The notes beneath the pieces are model-generated. The model saw only the letters and a list, made by a program, of their open reading frames with translations. It searched no databases and was not told the origin of the DNA. A stretch of 64,000 bases of DNA, from contig NZ_ACLR01000120.1 in the NCBI RefSeq assembly GCF_000174775.1, forward strand, positions 1-64,000, given 5' to 3'. Within the stretch, counting starts at the first letter, position 1. Each line of letters starts with the position of its first letter. A program made the translations under genes and the position numbers. Of this stretch, positions 1-8,464 are shown piece by piece. Source of the stretch: Porphyromonas uenonis 60-3. Lineage in GTDB: Bacteria > Bacteroidota > Bacteroidia > Bacteroidales > Porphyromonadaceae.

Positions 1-372
1 GGCAACCCTCTCCACAACGCTATGGCAGAGCGACTTAACGGGATCATCAAGAACGACTGGCTCTACAACTTTGAGGACAAACCCATAGAAGAAGTTCGAG
101 AGATCCTCTCGCAAACGATTGCTCTCTATAACACAGCGCGTCCTCATCGAGCCCTCAACAAGAAGACTCCGATGCAGATGCTCATACCAGATTACCCCAA
201 CCCTCTAACCACACAACCATCTAAGAAACAGATTTCTAAGAACAATTCACCAAAAGCTCCGAGCCTCAAAGCTCCGAGCCCATGCCGCTTAACTCCCAAC
301 AAAGAGCTATCTTTGTGTACCTCCGCAGTAAAAACGACCACAAGTCGTGTACCCCAGCAGGAGCAAAACTAA
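1..372 (+). CDS. IS3-family transposase, C-terminal part (5' end outside window)
   Basis: The reading frame is open from base 1, so this is the 3' portion of a longer gene. The residues NAMAERLNGIIKNDWL, then YNTARPHRALNKKTPMQ, are the typical end of an IS3/IS150-type DDE integrase (rve) domain; the E in AERLNG is the likely last acidic catalytic residue. The remaining 50 or so residues are a low-complexity basic tail rich in K, S and P. The first in-frame ATG at 22 is internal to the domain and is not the real start. The product would be the transposase of an insertion sequence whose right end lies near 437-464. The family call is firm, but exact IS identity cannot be given. Confidence 0.85.
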   Translation, partial: GNPLHNAMAERLNGIIKNDWLYNFEDKPIEEVREILSQTIALYNTARPHRALNKKTPMQMLIPDYPNPLTTQPSKKQISKNNSPKAPSLKAPSPCRLTPNKELSLCTSAVKTTTSRVPQQEQN

Positions 373-464
373 CAGATGAGTACACTCACAGGACTAACAA
401 AAATAACCCGTGTACCATCTCAGTAACACCTTCCCAACTGTGTACTTTTTTCAGGAAGAGGACA
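373..464 (+). mobile_element. Right end of the IS3-type element (putative)
   Basis: The 92 bases after the transposase stop contain several copies of the hexamer GTGTAC. They end in a T-rich segment (TGTGTACTTTTTTCAGG, from about 440) that resembles terminal inverted repeats of IS3-type elements. Immediately after it, at about 465, begins a segment shared almost base for base with 51320 onward, so the IS boundary is placed near 464. The left end is outside the window, so the inverted repeat and target duplication cannot be verified. Confidence 0.5.
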
Positions 465-645
465 GTCTCATCTGCCTCTTTCCTTGGTTCCATCGGATGA
501 AACTGTAGTTTCACCTAGGAGAAACTCTAGTTTCATGCGGGAGAAACTCTAGTTTCATACGGGAGAAACTCTAGTTTCTCACCGAGGAAAATCAATTTTC
601 TCACGGGAGAAAATCCATTTTCATATAGGAGAAAATCTTTTGACA
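465..645 (+). repeat. Family 1 palindrome array, locus 1 (22-bp period, 7 units)
   Basis: Seven units start at 499, 521, 543, 565, 587, 609 and 631, each exactly 22 bp after the last. Each unit is a 14-bp palindrome followed by an 8-bp spacer similar to ATACGGGA. The first four units are GAAACT-NN-AGTTTC and the next two GAAAAT-NN-ATTTTC; the last is a half unit ending GAAAATCTTTTG. The left flank (465-498, including TTCCTTGGTTCCATCGG) is shared with the array at 51320. The array sits about 40 bp upstream of the -7 element at 680. Confidence 0.9.
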
Positions 646-679
646 CGGGGTGGGCACGCTCCAATCCCCAAGAATTAGT

Positions 680-687
680 TATCTTTG
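680..687 (+). promoter_or_regulatory. Bacteroidota -7 element, promoter of the DUF349 gene
   Basis: TATCTTTG matches the TAnnTTTG -7 consensus. No good -33 TTG is seen 19 bp upstream. It would give a leader of about 215 nt before the gene at 906. Confidence 0.6.
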
Positions 688-689
688 CA

Positions 690-905
690 ATCAGAGTAAC
701 GAAGACTGACACAGCGCTACGTTTTTATAAACCACCGCTACAACCTCGTGACTCTACCCTGTAGCGAGACGAGTCTCGTGGCTGACTCACGGAGAGCGCC
801 CTGCCGTCCACTACACCGACCGAATAGCAGACAAGGAGCTGGCACCCTGCAGTGGGGCACGCCGAGACTCCTTGACATTAGTAACACATCTAGAATCATC
901 TCGAT
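690..905 (+). other. Long 5' leader with inverted repeats
   Basis: This stretch between the promoter and the DUF349 gene has no convincing ORF. It holds a perfect 14-bp palindrome at 765-778 (CGAGAC-GA-GTCTCG). It also holds a 7-bp inverted repeat at 832-838 and 868-874 enclosing a GC-rich loop. It may be a structured leader or small RNA. I do not recognise it as a known riboswitch class. Confidence 0.35.
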
Positions 906-2894
906 ATGAATCTTATCCCACAAGAAGAGAACATCAATCAGAGCTCAGCTCTCGACCAGACGACCAACACAGCATCAACGCAAGAAGCGACGACCACTCC
1001 AGAGACAACCCCATCACCTGAGACGGTGGCGCAGGTGCCTCTAGAGGAGCCCGTAGCGGAGGCTGTAACGACTGAGGATTCAGCCGAGAAGATTCCAGCC
1101 CCCACCGAAGAGCTAACCGAGGAGGAGCGTCAGTATCAGGAGCTACTCAACAAGAGCGATGCAGACATTGCCAAGATGAGCTGCGCACAGATCACTGACG
1201 ACGTGGTACTCTTGCTACAAAGTGGCGAGCTACCTCCACGATCCATCATTGATCGCTACAAGAGCGTCTTCTACAGCAAGATGAATAGCTATCTCAACAC
1301 CGTCTCTGAGGAAAACGCTAAGCTCCGTGCCGATGCTGAGGCGCAGGAGATAAGGCTCAAGGAGCTTCTCAATGACTTTAAGGAGCGCAATCGCAAGCGC
1401 CAGGAGGAGATTGCCGAGGAACAGAAGGCTAATCTAGAGGTAAAGCGCGAACTCCTCGATCGTCTGCGCAAGCTACTCACATCAAGCGAGAGCTTTAGCG
1501 TCATCAGCAAGGAGTATCGTGAGATTACCGATAGCTGGCGCAATGCAGGAGCCGTGCCTCCTGGGGATATGCGTCAGACACAGGGCGAGTTTGAGCATCT
1601 GAGAGAGCAGTTTTACGATCTGCAGCAGATCAATAACGAGTTCCGTGACTATGACTTCAAGAAGAACCTTGAGGCCAAGGAAGCGATCATACAGCGTGCC
1701 AAGGAGCTGGCTGAGTCTACCGATGTAACTCAAGCAGCTCGCGAGCTACAAGACCTACACCACCGCTGGCGTGACGTGGGACCTGTGGCTAAGGAGCTTC
1801 GCAAGGATCTGTGGAAGCAGTTTCAGGAGCTTTCGGCACAGATCAACTTCAACAACCAGGAGTATCGCAACCAGCAGCGCACGCAGGAGGGCGAAAACGA
1901 GACTATCAAGCGGGGCATCATCACGCAGATAGAGGCTATCAATCCAAACGAGATCAATACCTTCAAGGATTGGCGCACCTTCACCGATCAGATCAAGGAG
2001 CTACAAGCTCAGTGGCGCAAGACGGGTCGCGTGCCTCGTGCCGTCAGTGAGGAGCTATACCTCCACTTTAGGACAGCTTGCGACATATTCTTTGACAAGC
2101 GCAAGGAGTTCATGCGTGACCGCAACAAGCTCATCAGCGAGCAGGGCGACCGCAAGCGCGCTATCATCGAGGAGATCGAGCAAATCGTCGCGGAGGAGCG
2201 CTGGCCTGAGGGGCACAGCCGCATACAGGAGCTACAGACGGAGTGGAACGAGCTAATCCACACCAACAAGCATCAAGCTCTCTTCAAGCGCTTCCGTGAG
2301 GCTTGCGACACTTACTATACGCACCACAAAGCGCTCTTCCAGGCGCAGCGTGAGGAGAGCAAAGAGTCGGTGGCTACGGCTAAGCAGCTTCTAGCTCGTG
2401 CTCATGAGCTGGCTGCCATCGAAGCTCCGACCGACGCTGATCGTGAGGCGGCAGTGACCTTGCAGAGAGACTTTAACCAGCTGGGCTACATGCCTCGCAA
2501 GACGCGCCGTAAGCTACAGGACGAGCTGAAGGAGCAGATGGATGCTTTCTTCAACAAGCTGAGAGCTAGTGACAGACCGCGTGGCGACAGACGTGGCAAT
2601 CGCAACAATAATCGGCGCAACTTCGGTCCCGCCAGTCCTTACGGTGAGGAGTACGACAAGATACTCCGCAGGAAGGAGCAACTGGAGAGCGACCTGCAGA
2701 CCTATAGCAATAACAAGGAGCGCCTGAGTGTGACCAGCAGTGCGGGAGAGAATCTGCTCAAGATGCTTGAGGAGCGATGCGATGCGATGCAGCAAGAGAT
2801 CGATGAGCTAGACCTCAAGCTACGCAATATACGTAAGGAGCAGAGAGCTCAGCAGGAAAGCGACGCTCCAGAAGCCACACAGACAGAGGCGTAG
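906..2894 (+). CDS. DUF349 domain-containing protein, 662 aa
   Basis: This large, charged, helical protein has about five DUF349 units, at roughly residues 209, 285, 368, 445 and 525. Each is marked by a conserved W or hydrophobic position followed by G-x-VP or similar (SWRNAGAVP, HRWRDVGPV, QWRKTGRVP, and the degenerate EWNELIH and FNQLGYMP). Residues 1-90 are acidic and low-complexity (E, T, P, Q) and the C-terminal 100 residues are coiled coil. No signal peptide or membrane segment is seen, so it is probably cytoplasmic. DUF349 proteins are widespread in Bacteroidota but their function is unknown to me. The gene is transcribed alone, with an upstream promoter and a terminator at 2975-3040. 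Confidence 0.9.
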   Translation: MNLIPQEENINQSSALDQTTNTASTQEATTTPETTPSPETVAQVPLEEPVAEAVTTEDSAEKIPAPTEELTEEERQYQELLNKSDADIAKMSCAQITDDVVLLLQSGELPPRSIIDRYKSVFYSKMNSYLNTVSEENAKLRADAEAQEIRLKELLNDFKERNRKRQEEIAEEQKANLEVKRELLDRLRKLLTSSESFSVISKEYREITDSWRNAGAVPPGDMRQTQGEFEHLREQFYDLQQINNEFRDYDFKKNLEAKEAIIQRAKELAESTDVTQAARELQDLHHRWRDVGPVAKELRKDLWKQFQELSAQINFNNQEYRNQQRTQEGENETIKRGIITQIEAINPNEINTFKDWRTFTDQIKELQAQWRKTGRVPRAVSEELYLHFRTACDIFFDKRKEFMRDRNKLISEQGDRKRAIIEEIEQIVAEERWPEGHSRIQELQTEWNELIHTNKHQALFKRFREACDTYYTHHKALFQAQREESKESVATAKQLLARAHELAAIEAPTDADREAAVTLQRDFNQLGYMPRKTRRKLQDELKEQMDAFFNKLRASDRPRGDRRGNRNNNRRNFGPASPYGEEYDKILRRKEQLESDLQTYSNNKERLSVTSSAGENLLKMLEERCDAMQQEIDELDLKLRNIRKEQRAQQESDAPEATQTEA

Positions 2895-2974
2895 TAATCC
2901 GCTCCGCACAGCCTTTTATGCTTAGGCATCCAGCATCTAGGAGAGCTGTCTCTCCTACGCTATGACTCAAGAAA

Positions 2975-3040
2975 GTACCCACAAGAGACTACCCCACTCC
3001 GCCATTAGCGGGTGTGTCCTCCCTTGTGGGTACTGTTTTA
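2975..3040 (+). terminator. Rho-independent terminator after the DUF349 gene
   Basis: An 11-bp perfect inverted repeat (2975-2985 and 3023-3033, GTACCCACAAG) is followed by TGTTTTA. The loop of about 37 nt is long, so efficiency is uncertain. Confidence 0.6.
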
Positions 3041-3077
3041 TTCGCATCCGTTTTTACTAACTGAATAGCTCTCATCT

Positions 3078-4193
3078 ATGTCACGAAGTCGCAAATCTAA
3101 GTCTAGACAATGGCGTCCCTCATACTTCAACGATACTTCACGTCGTAATCATCGCAATAGGTCGCCTAAACGTACTGGTGGTAAACTTGCTCTTTGGATC
3201 CTGATCGTCATACTACTCTTACTCTCATGGGCTGCCTACCTACTACTACGCCCCGCTGGTAGCTCCAGTCGACAGGAGTACTATGCCTACGTCACGGACA
3301 CGACTAGTGGTGAGGCCCTGATGACCTCCATAGCTCAGGAACTAGAGGTCAAGAACCCCGCCCTCCTTCGTAGCGTGGCTCGCGTCATACGTCTAGACAG
3401 CAAGCTACGCCCAGGACGCTACCATCTGACGCCAAAGATGAGCATCCTCTCCATTTGCAAGAAGATAGCCTACGAAGCACAAGACCCCGTCAAGCTCGCT
3501 TTCTCCTCTATTCGTACTCAGGGGGAGCTGATTGACAAGCTGACAGCACCGCTGGCGATGACCTCTGAGGAGCTACGCACGCTACTGCGAGACTCGGTCT
3601 ACTGCGATTCGCTAGGATTTACGACGGAGACCGTGCGCTGTATGTTCCTCCCCGACACCCACGAGGTCTACTGGACGACTACGCCCAGGGAGCTCCTGCA
3701 CAAGTATGAGCAAAGCTACCACAAGTTCTGGGACAAGCAGCGCACCGCACTGGCTCAGGAGATGGGACTCACGCCTGTGGAGGTGTCAATCATAGCCTCA
3801 ATAGTCGAGGAGGAGTCCAGCAAGACGGACGAGTATGGCGACATTGCGGGGCTTTACATCAATCGCCTACACAAGGGGATGCCACTACAGGCGGACCCAA
3901 CGCTTAAGTTTGCCTCGGGCAACTTCACGGCTCAGCGTATCGGAGGCGAACTGCTTAAGATTGACTCGCCCTACAACACCTACAGATACAAAGGTCTCCC
4001 CCCTGGTCCTATCCGCTATCCGCAGATGACCACGATAGATGCCGTGCTGCACCGTAAGCCGCATGACTACCTATATATGTGTGCTCGGGCGGACTTCTCG
4101 GGGTATCACGCTTTTGCCACTACCTATGCGGAGCATATGCGCAATGCGAAAGCTTATCAGAAAGCTCTAGACGAGCGAGGCATCACGGAGTAG
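3078..4193 (+). CDS. mltG: Endolytic murein transglycosylase MltG (YceG-like), 371 aa
   Basis: MltG cleaves nascent peptidoglycan strands at the outer face of the inner membrane and sets glycan length. Residues 1-36 are a basic cytoplasmic tail, 37-57 a single membrane anchor, and the rest periplasmic. The family signature IASIVEEES followed by INRLHKGMPLQADPT is present. Glu244 in that signature aligns with the catalytic Glu of E. coli MltG (E218). Length is normal. It is first of four closely spaced genes (mltG-tcdA-lolD-HhH gene; gap to tcdA 12 bp), which suggests one transcript. Confidence 0.93.
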   Translation: MSRSRKSKSRQWRPSYFNDTSRRNHRNRSPKRTGGKLALWILIVILLLLSWAAYLLLRPAGSSSRQEYYAYVTDTTSGEALMTSIAQELEVKNPALLRSVARVIRLDSKLRPGRYHLTPKMSILSICKKIAYEAQDPVKLAFSSIRTQGELIDKLTAPLAMTSEELRTLLRDSVYCDSLGFTTETVRCMFLPDTHEVYWTTTPRELLHKYEQSYHKFWDKQRTALAQEMGLTPVEVSIIASIVEEESSKTDEYGDIAGLYINRLHKGMPLQADPTLKFASGNFTAQRIGGELLKIDSPYNTYRYKGLPPGPIRYPQMTTIDAVLHRKPHDYLYMCARADFSGYHAFATTYAEHMRNAKAYQKALDERGITE

Positions 4194-4205
4194 CTAGACG
4201 ATACG

Positions 4206-4958
4206 ATGACACCTATGGACGGCATACCGCACTGGCTGGAGCGTACGGAGCTACTCCTCGGGAGCGAGACGCTACAGCGCCTTGCCGATAAGCATATCCT
4301 CGTCGTGGGGCTCGGCGGTGTGGGGAGCAAGGCGTGCGAACTCTTGGCGCGCTCTGGTATCGGTCGCTTTACGCTCGTAGACCACGACAAGGTCGATGAG
4401 ACGAATATCAATCGTCAGGTGATAGCCTTCAGAGATACCATAGGTCGTCCTAAGGTAGAGGTGGTGGAGGAACTACTGCATCGGATCAATCCGGACATAG
4501 CGGTGGAGGCGCACGCCGCCTATCTCTCGGGCGACAACATCCCCACGCTCCTCTCGGTGCATCACTACGACTATATCCTAGACTGCATCGACACGCTCAC
4601 GCCTAAGTGCGAACTCATCCTCACTGCGCATCAGCTAGGCATCCCAATCATCAGCGCTATGGGCGCAGGAGCTAAGCTAGATCCGCAGCGGGTCTCGGTA
4701 GCGCCGATGAGCAAGACGCATATCTGCGCCTTGGCTCGCTTCGTGCGCAAGCGACTTCGCCAGCTAGAGGCGCCTCGATCTGTCTTTGACACGCCATGTG
4801 TCTATAGTAGCGAGCCTTCGCATGAGGAGGCTATACGTGCCCTTCCTCACGGTGATCAGAACAAGCGCAGCATCGTAGGGACAATCTCCTACATGCCTCA
4901 GCTCTTCGGCATTAACATGGCAGCCTACGTACTACAAGACCTCTCTACTCCTCAGTAA
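4206..4958 (+). CDS. tcdA: tRNA threonylcarbamoyladenosine dehydratase TcdA (ThiF/E1-like), 250 aa
   Basis: This E1-like adenylating enzyme cyclises t6A to ct6A at position 37 of ANN-decoding tRNAs. The N-terminal nucleotide-binding loop GLGGVGS is at residues 35-41, followed by the D of [15 protein letters not shown], which is the hallmark of the ThiF/HesA fold. Length and the conserved DCIDTLTPK segment fit the TcdA/YgdL branch rather than ThiF or MoeB, and no thiamin or molybdopterin genes are nearby. It lies between mltG (12 bp gap) and lolD (14 bp gap). Confidence 0.88.
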   Translation: MTPMDGIPHWLERTELLLGSETLQRLADKHILVVGLGGVGSKACELLARSGIGRFTLVDHDKVDETNINRQVIAFRDTIGRPKVEVVEELLHRINPDIAVEAHAAYLSGDNIPTLLSVHHYDYILDCIDTLTPKCELILTAHQLGIPIISAMGAGAKLDPQRVSVAPMSKTHICALARFVRKRLRQLEAPRSVFDTPCVYSSEPSHEEAIRALPHGDQNKRSIVGTISYMPQLFGINMAAYVLQDLSTPQ

Positions 4959-4972
4959 AAACGACTAAGCTT

Positions 4973-5662
4973 ATGCCCACGCCTCTCGTTACTCTAGACT
5001 CTATCTGCAAGTCCTTTGGCTCTCTGCAAATACTCAAAGAGATAACCCTCTCGATACATCAAAGCGAGATAACCTCTATCGTCGGGCCTAGCGGTGCGGG
5101 CAAGACGACGCTCCTGCAGATCATCGGCACGCTACTCAAGCCGGACAAGGGGCAACTGCTCATCAACGGGGTTGATCCTTTTACCCTCTCGGCTCAGAAG
5201 CAGGCGCACTTTCGCAATAGTCAGATAGGCTTCGTCTTTCAGTTTCACCAGTTGCTACCTGAGTTCACGGCAGTAGAGAATGTTGCCATCCCCGCTATGA
5301 TCGCAGGCATGAGCAAGCGCCAAGCACTCAGCGAAGCGGAGCAGATACTGACCCAGCTCGGGCTAGCCGATCGTCTGAAGCACCGTCCGGCCCAGCTCTC
5401 GGGAGGTGAGAAGCAGCGCACAGCTGTGGCGCGTGCACTGATCAACCGCCCCACGCTCATCCTAGCCGACGAACCTTCTGGGAGCCTTGACACACAGCGC
5501 AAGGAGGAGCTCATCGAGCTATTCTTCGAGCTACGAGACCGGCTCGGACAGACCTTCCTGATCGTGACGCACGACGAAGACTTTGCGCAACGAGCTGACC
5601 GCACCATCTCACTACAAGATGGGCGCATCATAGCCGACACCGCAACCTCGGAAGAGTTATGA
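4973..5662 (+). CDS. lolD: ABC transporter ATP-binding protein, LolD-like, 229 aa
   Basis: This is the ATPase subunit of a MacB/LolD-type transporter; in LolCDE it powers release of lipoproteins from the inner membrane. Walker [10 protein letters not shown] is at residues 38-46, the signature LSGGEKQR begins near 142, and Walker [12 protein letters not shown] lies near 163-173. An H-switch is present in IVTHDEDFA. No permease gene is adjacent, which is common for lolD in Bacteroidota, so the partner is encoded elsewhere. Assignment to LolD rather than another MacB-like ATPase rests on sequence type alone. The stop overlaps the next start by 4 bp. Confidence 0.8.
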   Translation: MPTPLVTLDSICKSFGSLQILKEITLSIHQSEITSIVGPSGAGKTTLLQIIGTLLKPDKGQLLINGVDPFTLSAQKQAHFRNSQIGFVFQFHQLLPEFTAVENVAIPAMIAGMSKRQALSEAEQILTQLGLADRLKHRPAQLSGGEKQRTAVARALINRPTLILADEPSGSLDTQRKEELIELFFELRDRLGQTFLIVTHDEDFAQRADRTISLQDGRIIADTATSEEL

Positions 5663-6387
5663 GTAGCTTCAAGAGAGGACGCATAGAGACTTGGGTGCTG
5701 ATAGCCGTCAGCCTCATCATACTCTCGGCCATCGGCAAGGTGCTTTGGGACAATAATTACAATGCGCAGCCACTTGCATCACTGGCAGGACAGACGATGA
5801 ACGAGCAAATGGGCGCTCTTCCCACGGACTCCACACAAAGACGAGCTGGCGGGACCTACGCACCGCCTATACAGCCTAATAAGTCCTACAAAGAAGAGGG
5901 CAACGCCTCGCAAGGTGTCGAGCTGTCGGCCGATTACGTGGGAGCGCCTGACAGACCGCAGTACACTTCGCAGCCAAAGCTCCGAGAGGGACAGCGCATA
6001 GACCTTAATAGTGCTGACACATTGGCACTCCAACAAGTTCCTGGTATCGGTCCCAGCTTTGCCAGGCGCATCGCTAGGTATCGTGACCAACTAGGCGGTT
6101 ACTACACCGTGCTACAGCTACAAGAGGTCTTCGGCATGGAGCCAGATAGGTACCAGCGTATCAAGCCCTTCTTCTATATCGGGGTGAAGAACTACAGTAC
6201 TGCCTTCCAGTCCCTACGTAGCGACAGCATCCCCGCTCATCCCTACCTTAACTACCGTCAGCAAATGGCTCTAGCACGGAGCATTCGTAAGAACGGGACC
6301 ATAGATTCGTGGCACCGCATCATGAGTCTTGAGGAGTTCAATCGGGATGACAGCGTACGCCTCTCCCACTACTTTCACTTCAAGTGA
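5659..6387 (+). CDS. Membrane-anchored helix-hairpin-helix protein (ComEA-like), 242 aa
   Basis: One N-terminal membrane segment (about residues 12-29) is followed by a disordered linker. Then comes a helix-hairpin-helix pair at about 112-165 with [25 protein letters not shown], cut short here as the typical ComEA-type DNA-binding motif. The last 70 residues are not recognised. Such proteins bind double-stranded DNA at the cell surface in natural transformation, but a role in uptake is only inferred here. It overlaps lolD by 4 bp (ATGA) and is the last gene of the mltG operon. comM (28525) is another competence-linked gene in this window. Confidence 0.75.
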   Translation: MSSFKRGRIETWVLIAVSLIILSAIGKVLWDNNYNAQPLASLAGQTMNEQMGALPTDSTQRRAGGTYAPPIQPNKSYKEEGNASQGVELSADYVGAPDRPQYTSQPKLREGQRIDLNSADTLALQQVPGIGPSFARRIARYRDQLGGYYTVLQLQEVFGMEPDRYQRIKPFFYIGVKNYSTAFQSLRSDSIPAHPYLNYRQQMALARSIRKNGTIDSWHRIMSLEEFNRDDSVRLSHYFHFK

Positions 6388-6396
6388 GCGCGTAGC

Positions 6397-7101
6397 CTAC
6401 CAGCCCGCCTGCCCTTTCATCACGCCCATCAGCTCTCCAGCGAAAGCAAAGAGGAAGAGGATGTAAACGCAAAGAAATGCGGTCAAATATCCGATTGTCG
6501 AAGCGCAGAGACGGCTTTGAGGTGTCGAGGGATGCACGTTGTAGAGCTTGACACGTAGCCAGCGGTAGAGCAGATAGACCAAGTATCCCAGCAGTAGTCC
6601 TAGACAGGCACCTGGCACCACGTCCGTGATGAAGTGAACGCCTAGATAGATGCGACTATACGCAGTTGTCAAGGCTAGCGCAAAGACTACAACCGTGTAC
6701 CAGCGATTGCGAAAGGCTAGCGCGGTAAACATCGCCAGCCCCATAAAGTTGGTCGCATGCCCTGAGATGAAGCCATACCCCCACGCTTTGTAGCCATAGA
6801 CCGACTGCACGACGTCTGCCGTCAGGGGATGGTAAGAGGGTCGTAACCGCTCGAAGTAAGGCTTGATCAAGCCACTAGAGAGCTGGTCGGCCACCGTAAT
6901 CAGGAGCGCCAGCATAACCACAAGGAGGATAGACTCGCGGAGAGGCTTTTTGGCAAAAAGGAAGACAACCAGTCCGAAAGCAACAACAATCCACGGCCAG
7001 CGTGAAGAGATGAGGTACATAAAGGCATCCCAGTAAGGGGTGTGGGCCGCGTTGAGCGTGAGAAAGAGCGAGCGCTCCCAGAGAGCTAATTGTTCGACCA
7101 T
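6397..7101 (-). CDS. PAP2-family membrane phosphatase, 234 aa
   Basis: This integral membrane protein has about six hydrophobic segments and carries the three PAP2 signature motifs: K-x6-RP (KPYFERLRPS), SGH (ISGHATN) and SR-x5-H-x3-D (SRIYLGVHFITD). The histidines of motifs 2 and 3 and the aspartate are the catalytic set. Likely substrates are undecaprenyl pyrophosphate, phosphatidate or lipid A phosphates, and the sequence does not decide between them. It is on the reverse strand, convergent with the HhH gene (9 bp apart) and downstream of the BatE-like gene (32 bp gap), probably cotranscribed with it. Confidence 0.88.
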   Translation of the reverse strand: MVEQLALWERSLFLTLNAAHTPYWDAFMYLISSRWPWIVVAFGLVVFLFAKKPLRESILLVVMLALLITVADQLSSGLIKPYFERLRPSYHPLTADVVQSVYGYKAWGYGFISGHATNFMGLAMFTALAFRNRWYTVVVFALALTTAYSRIYLGVHFITDVVPGACLGLLLGYLVYLLYRWLRVKLYNVHPSTPQSRLCASTIGYLTAFLCVYILFLFAFAGELMGVMKGQAGW

Positions 7102-7133
7102 ATCTTCGTTACGTTGACTTCCGAGTGAGATGA

Positions 7134-7973
7134 TTATTGAATGATAGCGACAGGCTCTACATTAGCTTTAGGTAGCCATCCCTCTGTCCCATCAGGTAGT
7201 ACGACATGCAGATAGGAGCCACCCTCGGCTGTAGATGCGATGCGTAGCTCGGCACCATCGTACAGCTCCGTCACTGGCTCAGCCACTGCGGGGTCATCCT
7301 CTAGAGCATATAGCGGAGCCTTGACACTGCACACGATCGCTACGTCCGTCTGCTTATCATAGTGACGACGATGTAGGATCATCAGTAAGGTACAGCCCCA
7401 CAAGAGTAGCAGAATAAGCATTGCATAGAAAGATGTGCGTCGCACCCTCCTTGAGCGTCCCAAGAAGAAAGCCAAGCAAGTGACAACTGCCCCCACAAAA
7501 AGGACAATAGAGATAACCAGCCAACCACTCATAGGGAGTGCATAAGCACACGCATCGGCCCAGCGCCGTACGATCGGGTACTCCATGGCGGGCATATTCA
7601 TCCTTGCCTCCTCGGCTAAGCGCAGATTGTGTCGTGCTTCCTTATAGTCTGGCGTCAGCAGTAGCGCCTTGCGATAGCTCACGATAGCCCATCCCCGTTG
7701 CTCCGTCTGGCTATAAGCGACACCTGCACGGTAGTAGCAAAGGCTCTGCAGACTAGCTCTCCCAGAGCACTCCTCGGCTGTACGGTCGTACATCTTCGCA
7801 GCTTGCTCATAGCGTCCCGCCTTGTAGAGCGTGTCCGCCTCCACAAAGGTCTGTGGTAGTTGCTCTGTATCCGAGAGGTCTGCACGACCACAAGAGCATA
7901 AGAGGAGACACCCCACAAGAAGCGTCACCAAGACACTGCACACGCACTTACCGCCTCTATCTAGTATCATCAT
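7134..7973 (-). CDS. TPR and SH3-like lipoprotein/membrane protein, BatE-like, 279 aa
   Basis: The N-terminus carries a signal sequence with a lipobox-like end (LLLCSC, Cys about residue 28). Next comes a tetratricopeptide region (about 40-125) and two membrane segments (about 150-172 and 182-200). The C-terminal domain (about 212-279) resembles a bacterial SH3 domain. This order matches BatE of the Bacteroidota aerotolerance (bat) operon. However, batA-D are not adjacent, so this is either a detached batE or a separate paralogue. It is the promoter-proximal gene of a reverse-strand pair with the PAP2 gene. Confidence 0.65.
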   Translation of the reverse strand: MMILDRGGKCVCSVLVTLLVGCLLLCSCGRADLSDTEQLPQTFVEADTLYKAGRYEQAAKMYDRTAEECSGRASLQSLCYYRAGVAYSQTEQRGWAIVSYRKALLLTPDYKEARHNLRLAEEARMNMPAMEYPIVRRWADACAYALPMSGWLVISIVLFVGAVVTCLAFFLGRSRRVRRTSFYAMLILLLLWGCTLLMILHRRHYDKQTDVAIVCSVKAPLYALEDDPAVAEPVTELYDGAELRIASTAEGGSYLHVVLPDGTEGWLPKANVEPVAIIQ

Positions 7974-8023
7974 ATATTTAACTCACTTTCCCTACATTGA
8001 CTCAGGACTGGCTCTCCTGATAC

Positions 8024-8051
8024 AAAAAAAGAGCGGCAACTCGTACCGCTC
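8024..8051 (-). terminator. Terminator of the tRNA-Tyr/tRNA-Gly transcript
   Basis: Read on the reverse strand, the hairpin GAGCGG-N9-CCGCTC (8031-8051) is followed by a run of seven T (8024-8030). Confidence 0.75.
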
Positions 8052-8073
8052 TATCAATCATTTACTCACCTTG

Positions 8074-8146
8074 AGCGGAAGACGGGGCTCAAACCCGCGA
8101 CCCTCAGCTTGGAAGGCTGATGCTCTATCAACTGAGCTACTTCCGC
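8074..8146 (-). tRNA. tRNA-Gly (anticodon TCC)
   Basis: The reverse complement folds as a 73-nt cloverleaf. The acceptor stem is GCGGAAG paired with CTTCCGC and the discriminator base is T. The D-arm contains TAGCTCAG, the anticodon loop is CTTCCAA, and the T-arm contains GGGTTTGAGCCCC. CCA is not encoded. It is downstream of tRNA-Tyr on the same strand, 48 bp apart, probably in one transcript. Confidence 0.95.
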
Positions 8147-8194
8147 ATATACACGACTGACCGTATCAGTCGTCCGAAGGTCGTGACTACGCCG

Positions 8195-8277
8195 TGGGCA
8201 GTGATGGATTCGAACCACCGTAGGCTTACGCCAGCTGAGTTACAGTCAGCCCCATTTGGCCACTCTGGTAACTGCCC
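8195..8277 (-). tRNA. tRNA-Tyr (anticodon GTA)
   Basis: This is an 83-nt class II tRNA with a long variable arm. The acceptor stem is GGGCAGT paired with ACTGCCC and the discriminator is A. The anticodon loop is CTGTAAC and the T-arm contains GGTTCGAATCC. CCA is not encoded. A promoter with good -7 and -33 elements lies at 8319-8348. Confidence 0.95.
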
Positions 8278-8318
8278 CTTCGGTCGTCCAGATTGCTCTG
8301 TCAACGCCTTCGTGAGTG

Positions 8319-8348
8319 CAAAGGTACAAAAAACTTTTGTCTCTGCAA
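8319..8348 (-). promoter_or_regulatory. Promoter of the tRNA-Tyr/tRNA-Gly transcript
   Basis: On the reverse strand TTG (8346-8348) is followed after exactly 19 bp by TACCTTTG (8319-8326), matching the Bacteroidota -33/-7 arrangement. Confidence 0.75.
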
Positions 8349-8371
8349 CTGCCTAAGCACCTCAAATTGCT

Positions 8372-8433
8372 AAAAAACATACGAGGCATAGTAGTCGGAG
8401 CGTTACCTTCCCCCCCTTTCGGTACTATGCCTC
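8372..8433 (-). terminator. Terminator of the ferritin gene
   Basis: An 11-bp perfect inverted repeat (8383-8393 and 8423-8433, GAGGCATAGTA) extends by further wobble pairs. On the reverse strand it is followed by a run of six T (8372-8377). Confidence 0.75.
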
Positions 8434-8464
8434 ATACGTTACTATATCATTGAGCGACTATTTA

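Noticed and set aside
282-500. ORF overlapping the IS end and the array
   Set aside because: It is out of frame with the transposase, has no recognisable content, and runs into the repeat array. It is most likely spurious.
499-645. Possible CRISPR array
   Set aside because: The unit is only 22 bp with an 8-bp spacer and the spacers are similar to each other. No cas genes occur in the window, and the palindromes drift between units.
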